Source: Aphidius gifuensis (taxonomy: Eukaryota > Arthropoda > Insecta > Hymenoptera > Braconidae). From it: 64,000 bases of DNA. The notes below the pieces were generated by a model. The model was not told the origin of the DNA, made no database searches, and was given only the letters and a program-made list of their open reading frames with translations. Made by a program: the position numbers and the translations under genes. Every line of letters starts with the position of its first letter. The first letter of the stretch is position 1. Of this stretch, positions 1 through 11,997 are shown one piece after another. Location of the stretch: NCBI RefSeq assembly GCF_014905175.1, contig NC_057792.1, positions 6,076,001 through 6,140,000 of the forward strand. The letters run 5' to 3'.

Positions 1-19
1 TATTTACTTATTTTTTTAG

Positions 20-164
20 GGAAGCTGCAAGAGAATGTAGAAGAAAAAAAAAAGAATATATTAAATGTTTGGAAAATCGTGTTGCAGTTTTAGAAAATCG
101 TAATCAAACATTGATAGATGAGCTTAAATCATTGAAAGAATTATATCAACAAAAATCAGAATGA
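20..164 (+). CDS. CrebB: CREB-type bZIP transcription factor, last exon (partial)
   Basis: This is the terminal coding exon of a cAMP-response-element-binding transcription factor. An AG acceptor at 18-19 is followed by 47 codons and TGA at 162-164. The translation starts with the end of a basic region (EAARECRRKKKEYIKCLENR) and continues as a short leucine zipper with leucines spaced by seven. Cys-Arg-Arg-Lys-Lys-Lys-Glu followed by Tyr-Ile-Lys-Cys-Leu-Glu is the CREB/CREM/ATF1 signature, and the protein ends a few residues after the zipper as CREB does. The rest of the gene lies upstream of the window. The paralogues CREB, CREM and ATF1 cannot be told apart from this exon; insects normally have one, CrebB. 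Confidence 0.88.
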
Positions 165-1825
165 AAAATATCAATAGTGCTATCAATATAACAATTGATT
201 AAAAAAAAAAAAAAAACAAAAAGAAATTGATTTTTTTATATAAAAATTTAAAAGATAATTTATTTTTTTTTTTTTCTGTCATCTCAAAGTTGACATGGAA
301 AACAAAAAAAAAAAACGAAATAAAATTTAAATTGTCTAGATGACCGAAGAATGTATTTCTATCTTCATCAATTTAATTTAAATTTAAAAAAGTAAATAAC
401 ATATTTTGACAAAAAAAAAAAATAAGAAAAAATCAATATTAAAATCGTCGTATAGAACTGTGTATCTGTATCATATTGTATTTATGTATTGACGTAATGA
501 AAATAGAGGAAAGGCTTGTGAAACTTGCTGTAATTTAAGCGAGAAGCCAAAGGTCTTGTTCGTGAATGAACATTTTTAAATGAAAAAATGATATTTCCTC
601 GATTATTTATTATATGATTTTTTGTTTTTTTTTTTGGGGTTTTTTTTGTTTTTCTTTTCATTGTAAATTAACTTAAAAATACAGTGTAAATTATTATTAT
701 TTTTTTAAAAGCCATACTGCAGTTATGAGTCAACAAAGAAATATGTATTATTTATTATAAATGATAAATAATTAACGTTCTATTAAAATTTTATAGCCCT
801 TGAATAAAGATGTCCAATTTTGTTTTTTAAAAAAATATATATTATTTAAATAAACAAGCACATTATGGACATTGTAAAATACAAAACAAAATGTAATATA
901 TAAGGAAAAAAAATTAAACATCAGGAGTGCCTTGAAGATTGCAGTATATATATACATGTTTATGTATTGCATAATTATGAAAAATTAAATAAATAAATAT
1001 TATAACAATGATCAAGGTCGTAAATATGTAAAGTGAGAAGTTAAAAAAAAAAAAAATGTAATTTTATTTTCGATGAGATTTCAGATCAATTGCTTAAATT
1101 ATTTATATAAATATATTTAATTAAATATTAATAGAATTTTTAGAATAAATGAACAAATAAATTCTTTCAAATTTTGTGATTAAAATAGTAACAAAATTTC
1201 ATTAATTTTCTCTAGCCTTTAATTCAAAAAAATAGTTGATAGAAATCTCAATTTATTCAATGAAAAATAAAATAATAATTGAATGTTTTTGTCAAGTCAA
1301 AGTTTATTTTTATTTTTGTTTTTCAAATATTTATCTTGATAATGTATAACTTTTCACTGAATTTATTTGTAAAAACAAAATAAAATTAAGAATATAAATA
1401 TATGATGAAGAAAGAAAGAAACAAATTATAATTAAATGTATGTCTTGATTGTTGCACCGATCATAATTATTAATTATTATAAAGTATTGTATATAGATAA
1501 TATATGTATTTTTACATATCATTGGCCTTCTTTAACAAAAATATATATAGCTAGTAATTATTCATAATTATTATCGTTAAAAAAAAATTTTATTTTTTCT
1601 TTTTTTATTTTTTATTAATATATCAAAAATCATTTAAAAAAAAAATCTCATTAATTAGTAATTACAATTTATATCACGTTTACAAAAATTAATTTTTTTT
1701 ATTATTTTTTCCATTAGTCAATCATTTCCAGTGTCTGAAATTAAATATTTAAAAACCCCATTAATTGAAAAATTTAATAATATCTATTTTTTTAACAATT
1801 AAGTATAAAAAATAATTTTTTTTAA
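165..1825. other. AT-rich 3' flank of CREB, no gene seen
   Basis: About 1.7 kb of A/T homopolymer-rich DNA with many AATAAA-like strings, presumably holding the CREB 3' UTR. Short open frames here are low-complexity and have no recognisable product. The CREB gene and the minus-strand gene ending near 1826 converge on this stretch. Confidence 0.5.
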
Positions 1826-3819
1826 TTACCTGGGGGGTTGAGTAGCACTTTTGGAGCCTGGTAAAGTTATTCCTAGTGTTGAAAAACAAAAAAAATATAT
1901 ATTAGATAAAAAATTGAAAAAAGAAAAATATATAAATTTACCTTTTCGTTTATTAATTGTTTTAGAATTTTTATTTTTACTACCACAAATTAATTCATCA
2001 ATAATTCGTGGATTTTTTTTAACATCTTTAGATTTTATTATTTTATTATTACCAAGTTTTTCCATATTATAAACAGCTGTTTTATAAACAACTTCAACTG
2101 GTTTTTTAATTGTTCCAATTTTTTTAACACTATCATCATTTGTTTTTTTTTTTAAACTATTTATTTTAATTGAATCTTTTTGTATGATTTTCTTTGATCC
2201 ACTTGTTGATGATGTACCAGTTGATTTTTTACCAAATTTATATGAATTTTTATTGATTAATTTTTTGCTATTATCCATAATTTCAGTAGTTTTTTTATCA
2301 TCATTTTTATCAATTAAATCAATAGCTTTTTTATCATCATTATCAGCTCTATAATTTTCATATATTGGCAATATATCATTACTACTTTTAAATATATTTG
2401 CATAAATTGGTAATAATTTTTTATCATTTTTATTAAAAACTTTTTTATTAATAGCTTTTTTTTTAATTATTGGTAAATTATCTTCAACTCTTGCAATTGT
2501 TGTTTCATGTGTTTTAATAATTGTTGATAATACCTGATTATTATCATTATCTTTTGTAACAATTACATTATCATTATTTATATTTTTAACACGTGAATTA
2601 ATTTCTAATACAGCTTTTGGTGATGTTAATTCATCATTTATTTTTTCATCATCAATATAATCATTATCACCAAGTTTAATTTTTGTTTTATGAATATTAT
2701 TATTCCAATATTTAATATTATCAATATCAACAACAGCATAAGCACCACAATTATCAACATTATTAATTGTTATTTGCTTTAATTCATTATTTTCAATATT
2801 ATCATTTTTTATATTTATATCTAAATTATTATTTATTTTATTATTGTTGCTATTATTACTATTACGTCGTTTACGACGATATTTATTTGTTGGTGGTGGT
2901 TTATTAATTGTTTCAACAATATTAACTTTACCACAATCAACAGCAAAATGTATTTCTGTTTTACAAAAATCAACTTTTTTTATTGTTTTATTATCATTTA
3001 ATTTTTTATAATTATTATTTTCCAATGTTATAACACTTGTTTTTTTATTGATATTATTATTATCATCATCATCAATATATATTGTTGATGGATTTATTAA
3101 ATTAATAACTGTTATTTGTGGTTTTTTATTAATTTTTATTGATGAATTTTTATTATCATTATCAGCTGTTTTATCATCATTAATGATATTATTTATTTTT
3201 GATAATTGTAATGATCTTCTTATTTGTGAATTACGTTTAAATATTGATGATGATGATGATGTTGATGGTTCATTTAATAATGATGATGATGATGATGATA
3301 ATATTAAATCTTCATCTGAATTAAAACGTTTTTGTAAATAATTATTTGTTGTATTTTTATTACTTTCATATAATACTGGTGTATCAAATGTTTTTGTTGT
3401 TAATAATTCTGAATTTTTTATGTCTTTTATTTTTGATGATGACCATTGTGATGCTCTGACAACTTGTAATGATCTACCTGGTTCTTTACTTTGATAAATT
3501 TCAACTTGACGACGTGCTTGTTGTTGTATATTTCCATCAGCTGAATTACGAATTCTTGAATCAACAACCTGAAATATAAATTTATCATTAATCAATTAGT
3601 TAATTGATGTTATTTTTATTTTTTTTTTACTTTTCCATATGATTTTGCTGAATTGTTATCAATTGCTTTCCATCTGCCTGTTTCAACTCTTGCATTTTCA
3701 AGCATTCCTGTTATTTCATCAACACCAGACCATTCATGAATTTCTTCATTTTTATATGGTACATTATCATCGTCATAGTGTCCATGTCCTGGTGTTGAAA
3801 GTACCACTTCCATCTTCAT
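1826..3819 (-). CDS. unrecognised Asn/Lys-rich protein, three visible exons
   Basis: Exons are 3631-3819, 1942-3568 and 1826-1872, joined by GT/AG introns with matching phases (about 620 codons to a TAA at 1826). I do not recognise the family. The N-terminal 100 residues are of ordinary composition (Glu-Trp-Ser-Gly-Val-Asp-Glu-Ile-Thr-Gly, then a Gly-Arg-Trp-Lys stretch) and look like the conserved part. Residues 100-600 are mostly Asn/Asp/Lys/Ser-rich, probably disordered, with a poly-Ser run. The final exon ends in a CAG/GTAATT donor-like site overlapping the TAA, so the real protein may splice to a further exon. An AG just upstream of the ATG (near 3832) and a donor-like site near 4730 hint at an upstream 5' exon. 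Confidence 0.6.
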
Positions 3820-5524
3820 ACTTTTAATTCTTTGAAAAAAAAAAACAAATATATTTATTATTTAACAATATTTATAATTTATTCAATATGTGTAGGTAGA
3901 TTTATTTTTATTATTTATTATCTTTCTCTTTCTGTCTGTCTGGAATTTTTTTTTTTTTTATATAATTTTATTTTGTCTAGGCGTAGGACGCCTTCAGAAT
4001 TTTTCAACTTTTTTATTTATAAATTCATTGGATGAAGGATTTTGATGATGAAAGGATATAAATTATATTTTTTATTTATTTAATTTATTAGCTATTATAT
4101 TTTTTAAAATTTATTTTATCAAAATTTTATCAAAATTTTTGTGTTACGCTTTCCAAGTTTCGGTTGTTCAACTCGAAACTTTTGAATATTCTGTCTTTTT
4201 TACGGTAATTTATTTTTATTATTTTTACAGTTTAGTGATTTTATTTGTTTATATATTTTTTTTTAGTCACTTTCATGAGATTATAATAAAAAAAATTATC
4301 AATTTGTTCCACCTCAAGGGAGTCAGTCTGCCAGGGGCGCTTTCACTTGAAGAAATTTATTACTTATTTCAAAATTGTAAATAAAATTTGTTTATTATTT
4401 TTTTTTACAGTTATAAATTAAGTCATCTGTATAATTAACAAATAAATATATAAATCTTTTAATTGTTTAAACTAATTTTTTCATATTTATAAATTCAATG
4501 GAAAATAATAAAACTTTTTTTTTTTTGTTTTTTCTATTGTAAAATTTTATTTATGTTTCGATGATGCTTGGGAAACTGAGATCTGCATTTCACTATAATT
4601 CTTCAACAAATATATTTATACATAAAAAAAAATAAAAATAAATAATTAACAATAGATAAATAGATGAAATTAATTTTGAAAAAAGAAACCAATTAATATT
4701 TCAATAAAAAAAAATAATAGATAAACTTACCCAAGACATATCTAAATAGCACTATATTATAAAAATTGTTTTGTTAAATAAAATTATTAACAATAATTAT
4801 ATATTTAAAAAAAAAAAAAATTTCATCACATCCAAATAAGGTGCTTTCTTTTCTTTCTGAACTTGTGCGTTTGTGCAATCAATCGGAAACCGGTTGTTAC
4901 ACATCGCACATGACACACTTATTTTTAACAAAAAATATACATTTTTTTTTCATCAAATAAAATAATTAATAATTTATATAAATAATAATAATAATATATA
5001 TATTATTTGTTTATTTAATAAATTATTTTTCAAGCAAGCTAAATTTATATTTTATGTTTGTCATTTTTTTATTTTCTATTTTCTTGATAATAAACTTTTT
5101 CAATTTAATTTAATTTAATTTGTTAAATAAAATAATTAATTTTTATTGTTTATTTAATTTTTAAGAGAGAGATGCGTTCATGGTGAAGGCAATCGTTTAA
5201 CTGGATTATATTATTTGGAGGACAAAACTTGAAAGAGTCGAGTTGTTTTTTATATTTATTTTTTTAATTTTTCTAGTGATCTTTTCATTGGATCCGCTGG
5301 GATCCGCTATGTCTGGTATACAATTGTGCGTAGTGTTTTAAAATATCTATGGAGGGATATGAATGATGAAAGTGTTTCCACTTCTCTTTTTCTAAAATAT
5401 TATTAATAATTTTAACTTGTCTAAAATAATATTAACAAAACAACTTATTAAAATAATTTTTAGATATACAAAAAGTATTTTTTATTTTTAATTTAAATGA
5501 AAAATTGATGTTTTTATTGATCAT
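3820..5524. other. intergenic, probable promoter of the gene at 1.8-3.8 kb
   Basis: AT-rich DNA between two minus-strand genes. A stretch around 4840-4920 is less AT-biased than its surroundings and could be a promoter or 5' UTR. 4560-4595 and 5165-5310 are also somewhat GC-richer. Open frames at 4139-4384 show no coding character. No repeat or RNA gene was recognised. Confidence 0.35.
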
Positions 5525-6590
5525 TTAAACTGTTATCAATGGATCAACATCAGTTTTTGATACAATAATATTAATAGAATCATTGTCTAATGTTGTTTTA
5601 AGTATTTTTGAAAATTCAGTTAAAAATCCACGCTCACTATCCGAATGATTTGTCAATATAACTGTTGTTCCTTTGTGTACAGCATCAAGAATATCATGAT
5701 GAAGCATTTCACCAGTGACAAATAAATCAGCATCAATATTTTTTAATACTGATGCACCAGAACCAGCACAAACAGCAACAGTATTTATCATTTTTCCTAT
5801 ATAAATTAAAAATTAATTAAATAAATATAATTCAACTTTTTTAATTATAATAAAAATTATTACCAGAAGGTTGAGCAAGTGCTAATCTAACGTGTTTTAA
5901 ATTAACACGTTTTTTAACAAGTTCAACAGCTTCTTCAGGTGTTAAACTTCCATTGATTGTGCAAATTCTTCCCATACCATTTTCTGGATTACTTGTTGAA
6001 CGTTCAATTGGTTCACTTGTTTTAATATCTAAATTAAAAATAATAAAATACATTGTTAATTAATAATATTAGGTTTTAGTTTTATTTTTTTACCAAATGC
6101 ATTTGCTAGCCAATCATTAACTCCTCCTTTTATCGAATCGAAACTTGTATGTGGTGAGTATAATGCAATTTTATTTTCCAAGCATTTTGCAACAATTCTT
6201 TCCTTAAAATTTAAAAAATTTAGAAAATAAAAAAATTAATTATTTAATAATATATAGATAATTTACCTTCCATGAATTATTTGTGATTCTTTTAAGTGGT
6301 GAAAAAATTGGTGGATGATAAGATATAATGAGATCAGTATCAAAATCAACAGCTTCTTTCATAACATTTTCAGTTAAATCATTTGTTAATAAAATATTTT
6401 TAATATTTTTTTGTACTGTTGGTTGAATTAAAAGTCCAACATTATCCCAACTTCCAGCCAATGATAAATCAGCATAATCATTTAATGACTTGACAACTCG
6501 TTCCAACGATAATCCATTATTACTTGACATATTTTTTTTAAAAAAATGATTACAAGTTTTTAAATTATTAAATATTTTACTTGTAAACAT
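5525..6590 (-). CDS. NIF3L1: NIF3-like protein 1 (DUF34 family)
   Basis: Four exons (6267-6590, 6094-6202, 5864-6028, 5525-5796) join in frame to 289 residues. NIF3/DUF34 proteins have a conserved dinuclear metal site and an uncertain, probably hydrolase-like, role. The metal-binding pattern is visible: a Ser-Tyr-His-Pro-Pro motif at the end of exon 1, Ser-Pro-His-Thr-Ser-Phe-Asp followed by Gly-Gly-Val-Asn-Asp-Trp-Leu-Ala in exon 2, and Thr-Gly-Glu-Met-Leu-His-His-Asp plus Thr-Asn-His-Ser-Asp-Ser-Glu-Arg-Gly in exon 4. A second Met 20 codons in (6533) matches the usual cytosolic start; the first 19 residues are basic and could be a mitochondrial presequence. Every intron has GT/AG ends. It is about 100 bp upstream of the Ciao1 stop, in the same orientation. 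Confidence 0.92.
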
Positions 6591-6685
6591 TTAATATATA
6601 AACTTGAAATTCTAAAAATAAAAAAACAACAAACAATAAATAATTAATTTAGCATTTTATTAATAAAAATAAACATGATGTATAA

Positions 6686-7731
6686 TTAATCATAATATCT
6701 CCATATTTTAATATTTCCATCATCACCAGCAGATGCTAGTAATCCACTTTCATTTGGATTCCAACAAACTGAATTAACATCAAGTTTATGTGCATTAATT
6801 TCACAACAAATAAGATTAAAATTATGACAATCAATATCTTTATAAATTCTAATATTATTATCACCACACGCTGTTACAATAAGACCTGTATTTTTACACC
6901 AATCAACATCATAAATTGGCCCATCATGATCACCATTAATTGTCGTTAAACAATTCCAGTTTAATTCATTATTATTATTTTTATATTCTTGCCATATTTT
7001 AATTGTTTTATCATCACTACATGTTACTAAATATTTTCCAGTTTTATCAAATGATAAACTCCATACTGTTGATGTGTGTGATGACAATGTTGTTGTACAA
7101 ATCCAATCAACACCAGTTGGATCTTCCATAAATAATTTAACTGTATTATCATAGCTTGATGATGCAAGTATATTTTCATGTGGATGCCATTTGACCTTTA
7201 ATCATGACAAAAATATAACGATTATTATTAAAAAAAACAATAACAATTATTTTCAAATAATTAGTATATTATTTAATTACCTTTTTAACATCTTGTGTAT
7301 GTTGTGTTATGAATGATGCACATTCATAATCATCATCATCATTTTTATCCCAAATCCATATTGATTGATGTTGCAAGTAATGATCCATCATTTGACCAAT
7401 CAATACTTTTAACTTCTGATTCATGTCCCTCAAGTTTTGTTATAAATTTTATATTATTTTTAATTATTTTATATAATGATACTGTACTATCAAAACTACA
7501 TGCTGCTAATATATCATCATATGGTGACCATGATACTTGTCTTATTGTACGACTGTGTTTATTACTTATTGTATTTATTAATAACCAGCTATTATTATTT
7601 TCTTTTTGCCATATACGAATTTTTTTATCTTCACCACATGATGCCAATTTTTTTCCATCATTGTGCCAACAAATATTCCACACTTTTCCACGATGATCAT
7701 GAAGACATTTGATTAATTTTAATTTTCCCAT
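6686..7731 (-). CDS. Ciao1: Ciao1, cytosolic Fe-S assembly WD40 protein (frame broken)
   Basis: CIAO1 is the WD40 scaffold of the cytosolic iron-sulfur assembly targeting complex, which delivers clusters to apoproteins such as DNA polymerases and helicases. Exons 7281-7731 and 6686-7195 encode a seven-bladed propeller: starts Met-Gly-Lys-Leu, with repeated Ser-Cys-Gly-Glu-Asp-Lys-Lys-Ile-Arg-Ile-Trp and Cys-Ser-Asp-Asp-Thr-like blade ends, closing Ile-Lys-Ile-Trp. The reading frame breaks near 7359-7370: after Leu-Leu-Ala-Thr the conserved Cys-Ser-Arg-Asp-Lys is absent and Ser-Ile-Trp-Ile-Trp resumes in another frame. The exon lengths sum to 961 nt, which fits a net loss of 11 nt from a 972-nt ORF. 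No intron explains the break. Either this copy is damaged or the assembly carries an indel. Confidence 0.9.
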
Positions 7732-8680
7732 TGTTATCTGAAATTTTATATTTTTTTACTTAGGTATTTATTATTATTCATTATTTATAAGATTATCAAT
7801 ATTGTTGGAACAAGTGTTGGAATATTTGTTAGCCAGAAAAAACAAAAAAAAGATCGTTTTTTTTTGTTTTTTAATTTAAATTAACTTACAATTAACATAT
7901 TGATGATAAATCAGTTTATTAATTTTTATCTAACCTTGGTTTATCGAAGAAGAATAATTCAATTATTATAAACAACAATTATTATTTTTTTTTGTTTTGT
8001 TTAGATTTAGTTAACTCTATTGAGAGGTTAGATTTTGAATGATGATAATGTAACTCTCGTCTCTCCCGGTCTCTCCTGACAAAGTCTTCATCATCATAAT
8101 CATAATAGATATAAATAACAACAAAATTAGAGCATTTTTATTTGTTATAAAACATAAATAATATCAATAATAATTAATAATTTATTGTTAATATATTATT
8201 TATCATTTAAAAGTTGAATTGATATTTAATTTATAATTTTTCTTTTTTCGATATCAAATTAGATTTATTTATTTACATAGGTATTTGTTTATAAAAAATA
8301 TTATAAATAATATTCAATGTTAAAAACAAATACACAAAAAATAAGGTCATTAAAAAAATAAATATTTGTCAATTTAAAGTACCAAGAAAAATTAATTTGC
8401 AAAATAATAAAAAACTGCTGATTTATGTTTTAAAAAAAAAATATTTCAAGAATTTATATCAGTGGCACAAATATAAAATTATGCAATGATTTGAAAAAAA
8501 AAAACCTCAATTAAATCAGCTAATTTAATTATTATTATTTGTTTTTTTTTTTTGTAATAATTTTAAGATGAAAAACAATCAACATTAATATGATAATTGA
8601 CTTCCTACTTCCTTATTGAATAAAAAAAAAAAATTATAAAAAGAAATGTTCAAGTCATTGATTGATCATAAATCATCAAC
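7732..8680. promoter_or_regulatory. divergent intergenic/promoter region
   Basis: This lies between the Ciao1 start (-) and the secreted-protein start at 8681 (+), so it should hold both promoters. A short pyrimidine-rich, less AT-biased patch at 8040-8085 is the only compositional feature. No TATA box can be distinguished in such AT-rich DNA. Confidence 0.35.
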
Positions 8681-9654
8681 ATGTTGAAGAATAATTTAAT
8701 TATTTTATTTTGTGCTGGAATTAATTTATCTCAAAGTTTTTCATTGAGTGAAAGGCATCCATATTCAAGATGTCCAAATTGTCCTAGTGAAGAAGTTGGT
8801 GCTTTCGGTGGGCCTTGGTAAGCAAAAATACCAAATTAAAATAATCAACTATTAAAAGAACAAAAAAAACAACTAATATATTAAATGTTTAAAATAATAA
8901 TCATATTTTTTTTTTTAGGTTTAATCCAGTTTTAAAAAAATATTTACCATTTGAAATTGTCCCAGAGCAATTGAGCATTAATATACCAACAAATAAAATT
9001 ATTACACCACCAAAAAGATCAATTGATGAAAAAATAATAACTGAAAAAAATAACTATGTCAATGATGATAATAATAGAAAAATAAATATTGAAAAAAATT
9101 TAAATAAACTAAGTTATGAAGATAAAAATTTATTGAAGAATAATGAAACGACTACAGATAATATTGATAAATCAACAGAAGAAATTTATGTTATCTATGA
9201 TAACGAGGACAATGATAAGTCTCCAGTTGATATTTCATTGGATAGTAATAAAAAAATAAATGAAAAATCTTCATTAATTGATGAAAAAAAAATTGAAGAT
9301 ATTGTTTCACATGCAATTTTTAAAGTTCAAAAGTTACCAATGAATTTTTACGAAAAAAAATCAGCCAAGTATATTGCTGATGACAAAGATGATGATGATG
9401 AAAATGATGATAATTTAGATGATAAAAGCTTTAAAAATATTGAATATTTTCCAGTATCAAAAAAAGATATTGAAAATCTTTTTAATAATTCAGAAGTTAA
9501 TGACAATTCGAAATTATCAAATGACAAAAATTATCATGATGATGACAATGAAGGCTGGAATGATTCATACTGGCAAAAATTTGGTATTAAAAGTAGCAAA
9601 GAAATAAATGAAAATATTAAAAATAATACATTTATAATTAAAAAAAATAAATAA
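8681..9654 (+). CDS. secreted acidic protein, function unknown
   Basis: Exons 8681-8817 and 8919-9654 join (intron GTAAGC...TTTAG, splitting a Trp codon) to give 290 residues. The first 21 residues are a clear signal peptide (Met-Leu-Lys-Asn-Asn, then a hydrophobic run ending near Ser-Phe-Ser). The first exon has a Cys-Pro-Asn-Cys-Pro motif, followed by Gly-Gly-Pro-Trp-Phe-Asn-Pro. The remainder is a hydrophilic Asp/Glu/Lys/Asn-rich tail with a poly-Asp stretch near 9390 and two Trp near the C-terminus. I do not recognise the family. It is the first of three same-strand genes for secreted products within 3 kb, which suggests a co-expressed cluster, perhaps salivary, venom or cuticular; that is inference. 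Confidence 0.7.
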
Positions 9655-9949
9655 TAAATTTAAAAATAGTCAAAATCAATCTATAAATAATTGTAAAAAA
9701 ATTTTTATTTTATTTTTAAGTTAATTGTTTTTGTTTGTTTTTTATAAAAAATTATTTTGTAATATATTGGAATTAATAAAATGTGTCTACGCAGCAATTA
9801 AAAAATAAATAAAATACATGAAAATAATTGCAAAATATTGACATACTTAAATATTATTAAACAGCAAAGAGGTAAGGGTAAAAATTTACCTTTTTAAACT
9901 CGATGAAATTTTAAAAAATCATCAGTTATACAATAATCATTGATTAATA

Positions 9950-11150
9950 ATGAATATTAAAATTAAAATATACATTTTATTAACAATTATTGTGTTATCA
10001 CAATCAATACCAGTAAAAAATGTATCAAAAAATAATAAACCAGTACCATCAAGTGAAGAAGAAGAATCAGTGTCATCAACAGATAAAGTTGAATCAAGTG
10101 AATTTGAAGAAAATGAAAATTTAAATCGTACTAAAAAATCACCATCAATTTGTATACATTTGTATGATGATGCTAGAAATTGTGGTTGTGGATCGATTGA
10201 AACCAATGTTTGTGATCATACTGATCAAAATAATTGTAATTGTAATAAAGATGTCAATTCACAATCAACAAGTGATGTAATTTCACCTTCAACTTCATCT
10301 TCACCATCACCACCACCATCACCAACAACAACAACAACAACAGCACCTGAAGAAATTAAAATACAAACTGAAAAATCTCACATAATTGGTCCATTATTTA
10401 TAAAAGATGTTTGTCTAGTATGCGGTGGTAAAAAAAAAGAAAGTAATGACGAAGAAGTTAATGATCAATGTAATTGTCCAAATAATTTAATTTATAATAC
10501 ACAGGAACCACCAAAAGTAATTGAATATGATAAAAATTTATATAAAGAATTGGAAAAAGAAAATATTGATGATCTTTGTGATAAAATGACAACAACAACA
10601 ACAAAGCCAACAAAGCCAATAAAAAACAAAAATAAGAAAAAAATTTTTACAACAACTGAGAAGCCAAAAATTGATCAAGATAGATTAAATAAACTTTTTA
10701 AAGAATTTCATATGACAAATGAAAGATTAAATAATTATTTAGAAGAACAAAAATTACAAAATTTAAATAAGGTAATAATATTTTATTTTTAAATATAATA
10801 TTATATTGTAAGTAAATTAATTAATGTTCTTTTTTAATTTTTAGAATTCTTCAACAATTAAACCAATTGTTAAACAAGGACGAACTAGATCATATAAGAG
10901 TGCACGTAATAAAGAAATTTCATCATGTAATGATGAAAATCATCATCATCATAAAACAACAAGTCGTCCAAGTGGTAGAAGAATTTCAGTAAGATCAGCA
11001 ACTGAAACAACAATTTTAACAACAAAAAAAAATGATAATAATAATTCAGAAAATATAGGAACAATGAAAAATATTAATTTATCAACAACTGAATTATTAA
11101 ATATCATGAAAAAAATTGAAAATTCAAGTTCAACTAAAACTCAAGTTTAA
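9950..11150 (+). CDS. secreted Cys-containing, Thr/Pro-rich protein
   Basis: Exons 9950-10771 and 10845-11150 join in phase 0 to 375 residues. The N-terminus is a signal peptide (basic start, about 15 hydrophobic residues, cleavage near Gln-Ser-Ile-Pro-Val). Residues 60-100 hold a Cys-rich patch (Cys-Gly-Cys, Cys-Asn-Cys) and a second pair (Cys-Leu-Val-Cys-Gly-Gly, Cys-Asn-Cys-Pro) follows near 160-185. Between them lies a Ser/Pro/Thr mucin-like tract with consecutive Thr codons, and another Thr run near 10590. The C-terminal exon has a His cluster and basic Ser/Thr-rich sequence. The layout resembles an O-glycosylated extracellular protein; no enzyme motif was found and the family was not recognised. 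Confidence 0.7.
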
Positions 11151-11469
11151 AAATACATTTTTTTTTTTTTATATAATTTAAATATTTTATATATTTTCTC
11201 AATTATTATTATTATCATATTTTATATTTACTATGTGTTATTATTGAATGAAAAAAAAAAATAAAAATTCATTAAAGTTCAATTGAGCTATCAATTTTTT
11301 ATCAATTTTAATATTGATAAAACAAAAACATGTTATCATTACATTTTTTTTTCCTTAATTTTGTCATGTTTGAAAGTAAATAATTATCAATTTGATAAAT
11401 CATGAATCATTTTCTATCATCAATTGAAACGTGACATTTGAAAAGTTAACTAATAAAATTGAGATCGAA

Positions 11470-11658
11470 ATGGATTTTAAAAAATTATTATTTGTGTATA
11501 CTTTATTATTGATGAATATTTTTTTAGTAACTTGTGATTATAATAATTATTCAATGAGTAATATCCAAAAAAATATAAGAAAAAAAATTATTGATGCACC
11601 AAAATTATGTCCTAGAGGTGAACTTCGTCAAGGTAAAAAATGTTACAAACCTGAATAA
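11470..11658 (+). CDS. small secreted peptide with a two-Cys C-terminal motif
   Basis: A 62-residue open frame starting at the ATG at 11470; the frame is open further upstream but has no earlier ATG. A signal peptide (Met-Asp-Phe-Lys-Lys-Leu-Leu, then a hydrophobic core ending Val-Thr-Cys-Asp) precedes a short mature peptide. Its last 17 residues form the motif CPRGELRQGKKC plus Tyr-Lys-Pro-Glu. A GT donor immediately follows the stop, with an AG acceptor near 11741, so the transcript probably has a 3' UTR intron. The C-x2-G-x(4-7)-G-x(1-2)-C pattern recurs in the secreted proteins at 32.7 and 33.4 kb. It could be an antimicrobial, venom or signalling peptide; nothing in the sequence decides. 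Confidence 0.62.
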   Translation: MDFKKLLFVYTLLLMNIFLVTCDYNNYSMSNIQKNIRKKIIDAPKLCPRGELRQGKKCYKPE

Positions 11659-11997
11659 GGTAACAAAATTATTCATCTATAACACTAACAATAAAAAAAT
11701 TTAATAAATTTTATTTAATAAATTAATTTTTCTATTTTTAGATTCTAAAAACTGATTAATTCAAAGAAAAAAAAATTCAATAAAACATGTTACTTGTATT
11801 TGATTTTTAAAAATTATAAATTTTTATAAAATTTATATAATTAATAAAAAATTAAAAAATAATAAACATCTCCAAGTCACATGATTATATTTTTTTAATT
11901 AAACAATTATTTTATCTAGAATAAAAATTTAAGATTAAATATTTCTTAGTTTTTTTTTTTTTTTTTTTGTTTCAATAACATTGATAAAATTTAATTT

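Noticed and set aside
2000..3340. Plus-strand open frames over the Asn/Lys-rich gene
   Set aside because: Shadow of biased codons on the opposite strand, with no splice logic of their own.
7345..7375. A tiny intron explaining the Ciao1 frame change
   Set aside because: No GT...AG pair in position restores the frame, and residues expected in the family are absent.
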